A DNA stretch of 64,000 nt from Weissella paramesenteroides ATCC 33313 (lineage in GTDB: Bacteria; Bacillota; Bacilli; Lactobacillales; Lactobacillaceae). Under the pieces are notes generated by a model. That model was not told where the DNA came from. It made no database searches and saw only the letters and a program-made list of their open reading frames with translations. This document shows positions 56,628-63,429 of the stretch, piece after piece. Position numbers and translations under genes: made by a program. Numbering within the stretch: the stretch's first letter is position 1; the number at the start of each line of letters is the position of its first letter. The DNA lies in assembly GCF_000160575.1 (NCBI RefSeq), contig NZ_GG697136.1, forward strand, positions 1-64,000, read 5' to 3'.

Positions 56628-57227
56628 ATGCACAAAACAGTAGAAACAATTGCAAAAAGCAAGACAACTAACGGACAACCAAGTTTACATAGTGTTCACA
56701 TTTCGTCTGAACAATTGGTAACAACGGACAGGCACGTACTAATTCGTGAACAATTCAAAACACCGATTGATAATCTAAATGGGGAACTGACGATTGATCC
56801 AAACGGTGTACCACTGAATGTGAACTATCCCGACACGGATAGATTGATACCAACGGACGATAACATTCGATACCACTTGAATATTGAAGCAGGCAAATGG
56901 GTAGATATTATTCAGGTGTATAAGAAAAACATGTATGCAGCAATCAATATCACGGACGGAATTGTGACGATTGCATTTGGCGAATCGTCTGACGATTTGA
57001 GTGGTGAATTTGAAATTGGTAAATCGGATAATGAAGATTTGACAATCTACTTTCAACCCAAGTTTTTGAAAATGATCGGAGACTACGGCAAGGAAGTAAT
57101 CGGGCGCAACTTTAAAGATTCGTATTTTGAATTGGAAGTTGTAAGTCGGTACGAACCAGCAAAAGTAATTTTTGAGAATGACGATATTACAGGAACATTT
57201 TTGGTAACACCATTGCACGTTAATTAA
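56628..57227 (+). CDS. short DNA sliding-clamp-like protein (199 aa)
   Basis: Pattern matches to DnaN: SLHSVHISSEQLVTTDRHVL parallels the L-x-G-V-x-I...A-T-D-x-H-R-L region, and YPDTDRLIP parallels the FPDYxRVLP that opens the third clamp domain. The C terminus GTFLVTPLHVN parallels the Y-V-V-M-P-M-R-L end that lines the partner groove. Only about two of the three DnaN domains are present (199 against ~370 aa), so it might form a PCNA-like trimer or block the host clamp. AGAAAGG precedes the ATG at 56628. Confidence 0.6.
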   Translation: MHKTVETIAKSKTTNGQPSLHSVHISSEQLVTTDRHVLIREQFKTPIDNLNGELTIDPNGVPLNVNYPDTDRLIPTDDNIRYHLNIEAGKWVDIIQVYKKNMYAAINITDGIVTIAFGESSDDLSGEFEIGKSDNEDLTIYFQPKFLKMIGDYGKEVIGRNFKDSYFELEVVSRYEPAKVIFENDDITGTFLVTPLHVN

Positions 57228-57244
57228 GATTGGAGAATAAAATT

Positions 57245-57637
57245 ATGTTTAAAAAATTAGCAGTTTCAACCGCAGTATTGGCAACAGTAATTCTTGGTGG
57301 TACGGTCACAGCGCACGCTGACGAATTCGGTAGTGATAACCCAAACGGACAACGTACGGAATACATCGTACAATCTGGCGACACGTTACAAACAATTGCA
57401 TGGAAAGAAGGTTTTTCACTTGGTAGCCTAGCATTGGTAAATGGCATTGAAAATTGGAATCACATCGAAGTTGGCCAGAAGTTGGTGTTAGATTATACCC
57501 CCACTATTTATGATGAAATTGCAATCAATAAAGAAAATGAGCTGACAGAACAATATGGCGGATTCGATGAAATTGACGACGACACATACAATTACATTTT
57601 ATGGACAGCAGACGAAGAAATGATCAAGATTGATTAG
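57245..57637 (+). CDS. secreted LysM protein (130 aa)
   Basis: Signal peptide (residues 1-26, ending TAHA) followed by one LysM domain (YIVQSGDTLQTIAWKEGF, then VNGIENWNHIEVGQKLVL), which binds peptidoglycan GlcNAc. The acidic C-terminal 50 residues have no known domain and no catalytic motif. GGAG nine bases before the ATG at 57245. Likely coats the host wall early in infection. Confidence 0.82.
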   Translation: MFKKLAVSTAVLATVILGGTVTAHADEFGSDNPNGQRTEYIVQSGDTLQTIAWKEGFSLGSLALVNGIENWNHIEVGQKLVLDYTPTIYDEIAINKENELTEQYGGFDEIDDDTYNYILWTADEEMIKID

Positions 57638-57649
57638 GAGAATTGACAA

Positions 57650-57976
57650 ATGAAAACATACGCAGACCAAATAAACGCAACCGTATCGTCAATTGAATGG
57701 TTCGACGAATACTCTGATATTGCAGTTGAGAATTGGCGAGAATTATCAGGAGTACCTGACGCAATCAGAAATAGTGAAACGTTGGTGTACGAATTGTATG
57801 AAGTGAAAATTAAGGACGACAGCGAATTAAGCCGATTAGGAATTTGGTTTGATCCACAGATGAAAACTTATATCATGCCAGTATTGCCTGGAGATTTGGA
57901 AACAGCAGATTCGTGCAGCGAAATGAACTGGGAAAATGTAAAACAAGACGCACGATACTGGGCGTTTAATAACTAG
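57650..57976 (+). CDS. acidic early protein (108 aa)
   Basis: Unknown. Acidic, Trp-rich (SIEWFDEYSDIAVENWREL; NWENVKQDARYWAF). AGGAG precedes the ATG. Confidence 0.65.
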   Translation: MKTYADQINATVSSIEWFDEYSDIAVENWRELSGVPDAIRNSETLVYELYEVKIKDDSELSRLGIWFDPQMKTYIMPVLPGDLETADSCSEMNWENVKQDARYWAFNN

Positions 57977-57991
57977 AATTGGAGTAGAGAA

Positions 57992-58276
57992 ATGAAAAGA
58001 ATTTTAACGACTAACACCGGTACAGAATACGTTACCACTGGTAAAGACGTATATGAGATATTTGACAAACTGCTTGAAGATTATGACGAAGATATTTTAT
58101 ATTACCTGAAAAATTTATATTACGATTGGTGGGTAGAAGCTGACAATTGGTATGAGGAATTGAATTTAAATAAAGATACCCTCAAGAAATTTAAGGACAA
58201 CGCTACTGTGGAATCAATGGAACGTGCGATTACAGACACTGATAAAAATTATGGACATGTAGAATTGGAGAAATAA
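57992..58276 (+). CDS. acidic early protein (94 aa)
   Basis: Unknown. Helical and acidic, with YYLKNLYYDWWVEADNWYEE. GGAG precedes the ATG. Like its neighbours, suited to binding basic or DNA-binding host proteins, but this is a guess. Confidence 0.65.
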   Translation: MKRILTTNTGTEYVTTGKDVYEIFDKLLEDYDEDILYYLKNLYYDWWVEADNWYEELNLNKDTLKKFKDNATVESMERAITDTDKNYGHVELEK

Positions 58277-58277
58277 A

Positions 58278-58526
58278 ATGATTAAATATAACGTACTACC
58301 ACCAAAGACACAAATTAAATTCATGCAGAAACTAGAAGACGCTTTACCACAAGGCGTTTATGAATTTGCTAGTTACCCTGCACGTGACGGTAAGATGTAT
58401 TTCGTATCGGGAAATGATATTACAATTACATGGTATGCACGCGCACCAAAGATGAAGTCGCTCAATGAATTGATGTTCAATAATCAATCAGAATTACTTA
58501 CGTATATTACAAAGGAGCTAGCATAA
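58278..58526 (+). CDS. small early protein (82 aa)
   Basis: Unknown. Basic to neutral alpha/beta protein with GVYEFASYPARDGKMYFVSG. GGAG upstream; stop overlaps the next ATG region. Confidence 0.62.
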   Translation: MIKYNVLPPKTQIKFMQKLEDALPQGVYEFASYPARDGKMYFVSGNDITITWYARAPKMKSLNELMFNNQSELLTYITKELA

Positions 58527-58711
58527 TGACTTATAACGAACTATGGAATTTAATAGATTTGACAGCGCTGATTGACGATGTGGACACAGACGACATCAAC
58601 CGTATGTTATCGGTGATTAACGCACACCCTGCCCTAACCACAGAGTTACGCAGTATGAATGCAGATGATTTAGAATCGGCACTACTAGAATTGATGGAGA
58701 GAATTGGATAG
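58526..58711 (+). CDS. small acidic protein (61 aa)
   Basis: Unknown. Highly helical and acidic (DDVDTDDINRML; NADDLESALLELMERI). AAAGGAG upstream. Confidence 0.62.
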   Translation: MTYNELWNLIDLTALIDDVDTDDINRMLSVINAHPALTTELRSMNADDLESALLELMERIG

Positions 58712-58731
58712 TATAAATTCCCTACTACACG

Positions 58732-58740
58732 TGGTATAAT
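58732..58740 (+). promoter_or_regulatory. extended -10 promoter inside the early operon
   Basis: TGGTATAAT with no clear -35, about 19 bases before the ATG of the next gene, in a 47-base gap. Would give separate expression of the last three genes. Confidence 0.5.
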
Positions 58741-58758
58741 CGATTTTGAGGTAGCGGA

Positions 58759-59088
58759 ATGAATACGGAAAATCAATACACACCCGCACGGCAACGGGCA
58801 CAAAAGAAATATTATGACGAGAATAAATCGGTACGCGAACACGCAAATAATCTAGCTGGTGCAAAGTATTTCGTGAAGTGGTTGGCCAGCGAAAGTGACA
58901 TGATTGATTTGCAACATTACTTTACTGACCCGAATTATAAAGCGCCACACGAACACGGTAATACACGTCAGTTTACTAAGCAACGTAGCAAGGCACGCAA
59001 ATATGTCAGGTTTGAGGACGCGGATTGGCTAATGTTGTACGAGTTATACATGGAATATAAGGATCATCGGGACGAGTGGGCAGAATAA
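58759..59088 (+). CDS. basic protein (109 aa)
   Basis: Basic N-terminal helix (ARQRAQKKYYDENK), VRFEDADWLMLYELYMEY near the end. Possibly nucleic-acid binding. GAGG precedes the ATG. Unknown family. Confidence 0.6.
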   Translation: MNTENQYTPARQRAQKKYYDENKSVREHANNLAGAKYFVKWLASESDMIDLQHYFTDPNYKAPHEHGNTRQFTKQRSKARKYVRFEDADWLMLYELYMEYKDHRDEWAE

Positions 59089-59138
59089 ATCGCTCATAGA
59101 ATACGTTTATATGACGTCGAAAATGGAGAAATCACACA

Positions 59139-59291
59139 ATGAATGCAGAAGAAGAACAGAAATGGAAGAATCGTAAGAAGGTTGCGAAGTCAAAAGGGAA
59201 AAAATTTATTCGAGAATACGCAACTGAAGAAGAACTAGATTGGGCAGCAGAATTGATAAATAAAAAATGGAACGGTGAGGAGATTAAATAA
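59139..59291 (+). CDS. small basic/acidic helical protein (50 aa)
   Basis: MNAEEEQKWKNRKKVAKSKG, then an acidic helix EEELDWAAELINKKW. GGAG lies twelve bases upstream of the ATG. The stop overlaps the ATG of the next gene (TAATG). Confidence 0.55.
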   Translation: MNAEEEQKWKNRKKVAKSKGKKFIREYATEEELDWAAELINKKWNGEEIK

Positions 59292-59479
59292 TGCCTTACA
59301 AAGACAATGAGAAACAAGTTAAGTACACCACTGCTTATAACTTGGTACACAAGCAACAAGCAAAACGTAATCAAGCTAAAGCATTATATAAAACATACGT
59401 CCGAGATTTCGCAGATGATATTGATTTAGAAGAATTGCGTGATATGATACGAGCAAGACGACAGGAACTAAAAGGTTGA
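59291..59479 (+). CDS. basic helical protein (62 aa)
   Basis: MPYKDNEKQVKYTTAYN with many Lys/Arg, resembling short phage proteins with YKDxEKQ starts of unknown role. Last gene of the plus-strand operon; terminator follows. Confidence 0.6.
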   Translation: MPYKDNEKQVKYTTAYNLVHKQQAKRNQAKALYKTYVRDFADDIDLEELRDMIRARRQELKG

Positions 59480-59500
59480 TAGTTATGAATAGCAATACTA

Positions 59501-59535
59501 AAAGACGCCCACCGATAATTCAGTGAGCGTTTTGT
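59501..59535 (+). terminator. terminator of the plus-strand early operon
   Basis: Arms ACGCCCAC/GTGAGCGT with one mismatch and a short T run (TTTTG). Confidence 0.65.
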
Positions 59536-59554
59536 TATATATAAATAAGTTCGG

Positions 59555-59659
59555 CTAGTATGTAGCTTTCACCAAGTCCACAACTTCTGACACATCAATT
59601 TCGTATGTCGTATTGAGTAAGTCAAATGTAGATTCCATCGCAACTGGCAAGCTTGGCAT
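59555..59659 (-). CDS. possible 34-residue peptide
   Basis: MPSLPVAMESTFDLLNTTYE and a short acidic end. No clear ribosome binding site. Last frame of the minus-strand operon. Weak support. Confidence 0.3.
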   Translation of the reverse strand: MPSLPVAMESTFDLLNTTYEIDVSEVVDLVKATY

Positions 59660-59670
59660 TGTGGTTAGTT

Positions 59671-59811
59671 TTAATAATGCAAAATCGATATGCCGTCTTG
59701 ATTCAACTCTTCTAGTTCATCAGCAATACGACTCAACTGTTCAATCTTTGCAAATTCTAATCGTTGATCAATCGTACTTACTCTATGGCTTAAATCTTTA
59801 ATATCTTCCAT
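59671..59811 (-). CDS. small coiled-coil protein (46 aa)
   Basis: MEDIKDLSHRVSTIDQRLEF with heptads continuing to the end. ATG overlaps the upstream stop (TAATG); GGAAG-type sequence lies upstream. Confidence 0.55.
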   Translation of the reverse strand: MEDIKDLSHRVSTIDQRLEFAKIEQLSRIADELEELNQDGISILHY

Positions 59812-59939
59812 TACATAATCTTCCTTTCAGGATTGGCAGTTGGAATTGGCTCAACTAATCCGAAACCGCTTAGGATATTAATTAACTCTTCGGAATTGAT
59901 TGATTTTTCAAAATCAGATACCGAAATTACTCCGTCCAT
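59811..59939 (-). CDS. small protein (42 aa)
   Basis: MDGVISVSDFEKSINSEELI and GFGLVEPIPTANPERKIM. Directly after the deoxyribosyltransferase gene. Unknown. Confidence 0.5.
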   Translation of the reverse strand: MDGVISVSDFEKSINSEELINILSGFGLVEPIPTANPERKIM

Positions 59940-60470
59940 TTATACAATCTTCCCCTTGTAATCACGAGTTTCAATGCTGCGGAAATCAAATGTTTGTAAT
60001 TCGTCCAGCGAATTGACATAACTATCTGGTCCAATAGCCGTCATTAAGTTGATTGGATTAGCATTCCAGTCACCAACATAGTACGTTACCGTAGGTTTAC
60101 CAGTAGCTTTTGCATATCCTAATTCGTATGCAGTTCCGCTATCCTCATTGCCTGCTTCGAGTACACCTAGTGTGAAGTCTGAGTTTCGGATAGCGGTTTC
60201 GTCTGCGTTATACGTATTCACACCCCACTTGAAGTCAGGGTTGAAGTCGCCGTTCTCATCGTACACATTACCTTCCGACTGATTCAAAAGTGGCAAATGT
60301 ACGTATGCAACTGTTGGATTATTTAATAATGCTCGATACCCAGTGACTAACGTTTTAATCTGCACATCTGAAAACCAACCGGCCCCAAAATATCCGGTCT
60401 TTGCACCCGGTAACTTGTCATTTGGTGCTTGCGATTGAATCTCTAGTAATTGTTTAATTAGTTCGTCCAT
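59940..60470 (-). CDS. nucleoside 2-deoxyribosyltransferase (176 aa)
   Basis: Swaps bases between deoxynucleosides. GYFGAGWFSDVQIK (27-40) and the catalytic glutamate in GTAYELGYA (E116) match lactobacillus NDT enzymes, as do NTYNADETAIRNSDFTLGV and NPINLM near the end. GGAGGG precedes the ATG. With tdk and the deoxynucleoside kinase it forms a salvage set for recycling host deoxynucleosides. Confidence 0.9.
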   Translation of the reverse strand: MDELIKQLLEIQSQAPNDKLPGAKTGYFGAGWFSDVQIKTLVTGYRALLNNPTVAYVHLPLLNQSEGNVYDENGDFNPDFKWGVNTYNADETAIRNSDFTLGVLEAGNEDSGTAYELGYAKATGKPTVTYYVGDWNANPINLMTAIGPDSYVNSLDELQTFDFRSIETRDYKGKIV

Positions 60471-60650
60471 TTATTTTCCCTCCGATTGTAAATTCTTTAG
60501 CATATCTTGTAAGCCTAGATAATAACCAAATGAAAATTCAGTTGCAGCCGTTTCTGAATAGCTACCATAGTCATGCTTTCTGTTATATTCGTAGCTGGCT
60601 TTGGCTTTGCGTAATAGCTCGAACGTTTGTTGGTTAAATTTTAGTTTCAA
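60471..60650 (-). CDS. small protein with TTG start (59 aa)
   Basis: MKLKFNQQTFELLRKAKASY, ending SFGYYLGLQDMLKNLQSEGK. The TTG overlaps the TGA of the upstream gene, so translation is coupled. The G-Y-x-x-G/A-L-x-D-x-L end is shared with the gene at 60903. Confidence 0.55.
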   Translation of the reverse strand: MKLKFNQQTFELLRKAKASYEYNRKHDYGSYSETAATEFSFGYYLGLQDMLKNLQSEGK

Positions 60651-60916
60651 TACATCACCATTGGCCGTGTAAGACCGTCCTTAATTGTGCCAACACTAAT
60701 GTTTTCCGTACGACTATCTATTTCCACACGTTCACTATGGTCAATCACACTAGCAAACGCACGTTCCTTAATCATTCCTTCTGCTATCACAATTAAATCA
60801 TCATAGTAAGTTAGATCAGATACCATATCAATTGCCGTATTATATGTAGCACTTTTATTCATTGCCTCATCAGCTAATGCCGTCGCTAGTTTCTCTATTT
60901 CATTATCGTAATTCAT
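60647..60916 (-). CDS. helical protein, paralogue of the 61085 gene (89 aa)
   Basis: EIEKLATALADEAMNKSATY, then a TAIDMVSDL helix, parallels ELDKLAMAVAESAINNTETY of the 61085 gene. Unknown function. Overlaps both neighbours. Confidence 0.58.
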   Translation of the reverse strand: MNYDNEIEKLATALADEAMNKSATYNTAIDMVSDLTYYDDLIVIAEGMIKERAFASVIDHSERVEIDSRTENISVGTIKDGLTRPMVMY

Positions 60917-61088
60917 TTAACGCGTCCTCCAATGCTTTACGGTATCCGACATCATAACCACCGTACCAGTCATTATCGGTCAGAGTTTGTGACCGATTAA
61001 CAGCCGTCTTCATTTTATTAAGCTTATATATGAATTGATTTTTCTGATCATGAAGCGCTTCTTCTGCTGGTAGATTATTTAAGTTCAT
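60903..61088 (-). CDS. helical protein, paralogue of the 60471 gene (61 aa)
   Basis: Ends WYGGYDVGYRKALEDALNEL, like the end of the 60471 product. Unknown. Coupled to the 61085 gene by ATGA. Confidence 0.55.
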   Translation of the reverse strand: MNLNNLPAEEALHDQKNQFIYKLNKMKTAVNRSQTLTDNDWYGGYDVGYRKALEDALNELR

Positions 61089-61294
61089 CTAATACGTGCC
61101 TCCAATGCTTGTTGATTGATTACATTTACAACCAATCTAAGCAATGCTTTTTCTGCATCAGTTCTATATCTAGCACTCTTGCTTTCGTAGACATACGTGA
61201 TTGCTTCACTATATGTTTCCGTATTGTTGATTGCACTTTCTGCTACTGCCATCGCTAACTTATCTAATTCTTTTGCTGCCTCTTGTAATTCCAT
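61085..61294 (-). CDS. helical protein, paralogue of the 60647 gene (69 aa)
   Basis: ELDKLAMAVAESAINNTETY and a following SEAITYVYESK helix. Forms with the three genes after it an A-B-A'-B' tandem duplication. Unknown function. Confidence 0.58.
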   Translation of the reverse strand: MELQEAAKELDKLAMAVAESAINNTETYSEAITYVYESKSARYRTDAEKALLRLVVNVINQQALEARIR

Positions 61295-61431
61295 TGTTTT
61301 ACCTCACTGTTTTCTACATGCCGTTCAATTCGATTGGCTGCTTGCTTGTAATACTTCTGTGTATGTTTGCTGTCGGGTTCATCGTACTCATCTAGACGAG
61401 TGAACTTATTTAATGCTTGTAGTCGATTCAT
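61264..61431 (-). CDS. small basic protein (55 aa)
   Basis: MNRLQALNKFTRLDEYDEPD, then HTQKYYKQAANRIERHVENS. The last 30 bases overlap the start of the 61085 gene. Unknown. Confidence 0.5.
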   Translation of the reverse strand: MNRLQALNKFTRLDEYDEPDSKHTQKYYKQAANRIERHVENSEVKQWNYKRQQKN

Positions 61432-61649
61432 TTACCCTTCCATTTCCACAACGGTGTGTCACCACGGTTACGACTTCTAAAATCAACAATTTCCCATGAC
61501 TCAAACTGCTTACGATAACCCTTGTTAGGTAGAATAAACTCCGCTCGTCTCACCCGACGATTAGCTATTTTCTTATATGTAATATGTTTTGTATGATTAC
61601 GAAACGACTTGTCTGGCCGCCACATGCTGTGTCTGTAACTTCTTGACAT
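61428..61649 (-). CDS. basic protein (73 aa)
   Basis: Strongly basic (RPDKSFRNHTKHITYKKIAN; RRVRRAEF). Possibly RNA- or DNA-binding. AAAGG precedes the ATG. Unknown family. Confidence 0.6.
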   Translation of the reverse strand: MSRSYRHSMWRPDKSFRNHTKHITYKKIANRRVRRAEFILPNKGYRKQFESWEIVDFRSRNRGDTPLWKWKGK

Positions 61650-61932
61650 AACCTTTAACCTCCAACATCAAACGAAAGTCATTGCTATTATTTAATTGAT
61701 TGACAATGCTATCTAGGAACCGTTTCATATTCGGCATCGGATTAACAGTAATGTCAGGTAACACATCTAGATCACTATCGTATACACCATAATCAGTAGT
61801 CGTAAAATGGTGTTCGAACAATGGTCTGCCGTATGTTACAAATGAACTATTCCAAACCATGAACATCACGTTGTGGACATCATGCAAGTCGCAATTGTCT
61901 TTCATATATTTAGCTATTGTTAGTTTATCCAC
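61597..61932 (-). CDS. Panacea/SocA (DUF4065)-like protein (111 aa)
   Basis: VDKLTIAKYMKDNCDLHD, then MVWNSSFVTYGRPLFEHHF and TTDYGVYDSDLDVL match the order of the Panacea domain (kinked helix, W..a..y..g.plf, yGvy). Panacea proteins act as antitoxins or phage accessory factors. The GGAGG is one base from the ATG at 61938 but seven from a GTG at 61932, so the GTG is the likely start. The gene begins immediately after a strong terminator. Family call moderate. Confidence 0.6.
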   Translation of the reverse strand: MDKLTIAKYMKDNCDLHDVHNVMFMVWNSSFVTYGRPLFEHHFTTTDYGVYDSDLDVLPDITVNPMPNMKRFLDSIVNQLNNSNDFRLMLEVKGYVKKLQTQHVAARQVVS

Positions 61933-61948
61933 AATCATTCCTCCTACT

Positions 61949-61973
61949 AAAAAGGAACGCCTTTAAACGTTCC
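61949..61973 (-). terminator. terminator between structured RNA block and Panacea-like gene
   Basis: Perfect arms GGAACG/CGTTCC, 8-base loop, then TTTTT on the minus strand. It would end transcripts coming from the tRNA/structured region, and the GGAGG of the next gene follows directly. Confidence 0.8.
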
Positions 61974-62900
61974 CTAATTATATGTATTGCACGACTACTA
62001 GCTAGTACCGCTGTTCCTCACCGTATCTTCGTGGCGAAACAACGCTAGTCGTACAAGTACACTGCAACTTTATCTAGAATGGGTGTTGCGAACCCACAGT
62101 TCATCTGTTCATCGTGTCTATTGTAAAGACGTAAGTAACTCAACCCTTCCGACCAGTTACCATTGGTTTTGTGCGTGTCACACAGGATATTATATGTATG
62201 CCGGCTTGAGAATATAGCCACAGCTCGAACGCCTTTAATTGCATTATGATTTCGCAACGTTTCCACGCTATCCCTAACGTATCGTTCATGTTCATATTAT
62301 TACTTCATAAGTATCTCGGCACGTTTCACTTAGGTAAGATGCAGCTAACATCTAACTTGCGCTACTAGTTACTGAACCGTTTCGTCTTGCGAACAGCCAC
62401 GGCACTCACTTCGTTATTGTAACGGTGAGTATTAGAACACATCACTCATGAAGGCAAAGCACTTTTGCTTGTAAGTATAATGTTTAATAGATTGTATTAT
62501 TTACCGGTCAATTCAACGATGTGGCCTTGCAGGAGTTCCGTTACCTTTTGAGTAACAGAATGCTCCACACCGCCTATTGTGTTTTGTTTGTAGGACGCAA
62601 CACTTGAAGTAGTGATCACTGGTTGTCAGTCAGCAATATAATTCATTCGTATCGCATGCGATTTACGGTCGCATACTGTTTAGTAGTCCTTTGGAATGAC
62701 CGTTGACATGGTGTCTCATCATTTGACATCAACCAAGCGTTCCTTAGGACTACATTACGTGCATAGATTGACCATTACTGGCACGACTACGAATTCCGAG
62801 TAGTCTTTTTCGCTAACGTCACCGCTAGTTATCAGGGCTATGCCCCCTATGAATACCCCGCTTTGCCAAACATCAACTAGGAGGATTTTAATTAAGTTTA
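61974..62900 (-). ncRNA. candidate large structured RNA downstream of the tRNA cluster
   Basis: About 900 bases ending in the terminator at 61949. On the minus strand hairpins follow one another with A-rich loops. Examples: GTAGTCC/GGACTAC (about 62690-62753) enclosing TGATGTC/GACACCA-type inner stems, TGCGA/TCGCA (62659-62676), GTGTGGAG...CTCC...CCACA with inner GTTAC/GTAAC (62515-62572), CTCAC/GTGAG with TAACG/CGTTA (about 62403-62427), AGATG/CATCT (62339-62355), GGGT/ACCC (62076-62095) and a long CGACTA/TAGTCG arm (61996-62054). No promoter seen inside, so it may be processed from the tRNA transcript. Size and place recall GOLLD/ROOL-type RNAs; no family match was made. Confidence 0.5.
62045..62266 (-). 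CDS. doubtful frame inside the structured block (73 aa)
   Basis: GTG start with AGGG five bases upstream; the sequence (METLRNHNAIKGVRAVAIF, later DILDKVAVYLYD-like) looks protein-like in parts. However the DNA folds into the same closely spaced hairpins as its non-coding surroundings, and it lies between the structured block and its terminator. It may be chance. Confidence 0.25.
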   Translation of the reverse strand: METLRNHNAIKGVRAVAIFSSRHTYNILCDTHKTNGNWSEGLSYLRLYNRHDEQMNCGFATPILDKVAVYLYD

Positions 62901-62922
62901 TCGCCTGCACTTAATCTTTAAT

Positions 62923-62964
62923 ATCCGTAACCGGAATCGAACCGATTATTACTACCATACGGAC
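62923..62964 (-). tRNA. tRNA minihelix: acceptor stem plus T arm only
   Basis: On the minus strand a 7-bp acceptor stem (GTCCGTA with TACGGAT) and a perfect 5-bp T arm with loop TTCGATT are separated on the 5' side by only 11 bases. D arm and anticodon arm are absent. Either a deletion remnant of a tRNA gene or a tRNA-like element for processing or aminoacylation mimicry. Confidence 0.6.
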
Positions 62965-63013
62965 ACCACATTTAAATAGAAATATCAGAATAGCCACAAG
63001 AAAATGTAGCTAA

Positions 63014-63086
63014 CGAGAACTACTGGATTCGAACCAGTGACATCATGATTAACGATCATACGCTCTACCAACTGAGCTAAGTTCCC
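63014..63086 (-). tRNA. tRNA-Asn(GUU) with C33
   Basis: Full cloverleaf: acceptor GGGAACT/AGTTCTC, D arm GCTC/GAGC with GTTGGTA loop, 5-bp anticodon stem, T arm ACTGG/CCAGT with TTCGAAT. The anticodon loop reads TCGTTAA, placing GTT at 34-36, but position 33 is C where nearly all tRNAs have U. The most canonical tRNA in the cluster. Confidence 0.85.
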
Positions 63087-63159
63087 ATAAATGGTAGCAA
63101 GCCGGGAAACTATGCTACCTATAAGGATAATGTTTTGCTAATCCAAAGGATAAGCAATG

Positions 63160-63220
63160 CAATAGCCGAAGATTCGAACTCCGCATAGTTACAATTAAGA
63201 ACTACGACCACCTACTATTG
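63160..63220 (-). tRNA. tRNA-like gene lacking a D arm (61 nt)
   Basis: 7-bp acceptor stem (CAATAGT/GCTATTG), T arm CGGAG/CTTCG with TTCGAAT, and one middle hairpin GTAGTT/AACTAT with a 9-base loop (CTTAATTGT). The D arm is replaced by about eight unpaired bases. The amino-acid identity cannot be assigned. Confidence 0.5.
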
Positions 63221-63358
63221 TCAACGATAGTAAGGCACCCAGTGCTGACAATTAAATTGCTTTCTACCGTTTATTCACAACCAGTAATATGTGATACCTA
63301 GGGTTCTGTCCTACCATAATAATGTGTGAGACAGTCACGCATACTTTAGTTTGTGATA
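63221..63358. other. inter-tRNA spacer with hairpin
   Basis: No gene. Contains a CTGTC/GACAG hairpin (about 63306-63335). Similar hairpins lie in every other spacer of the cluster (63093-63119 GGTAGC/GCTACC; 62970-63007 ACATTT/AAATGT). Confidence 0.45.
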
Positions 63359-63429
63359 TGCCACGGTCGGGATTCGAACCCAACACTCACTATCGGATGA
63401 AATAGCAAGTTGACCTCATACTCCGTGGC
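63359..63429 (-). tRNA. tRNA-like gene with CAU-type loop and no clear D arm (71 nt)
   Basis: Acceptor GCCACGG/CCGTGGC, T arm TTGGG/CCCGA with TTCGAAT, discriminator A. The middle hairpin is an 8-bp stem (CTTGCTAT/ATAGTGAG) with loop TTCATCCG containing CAT after T33, so Met or modified Ile. The 13 bases where a D arm should be have no stable stem. Confidence 0.6.

Noticed and set aside
63221-63358. Possible further tRNA in this spacer
   Set aside because: No T-loop (TTCRANY) sequence and no acceptor stem could be found.
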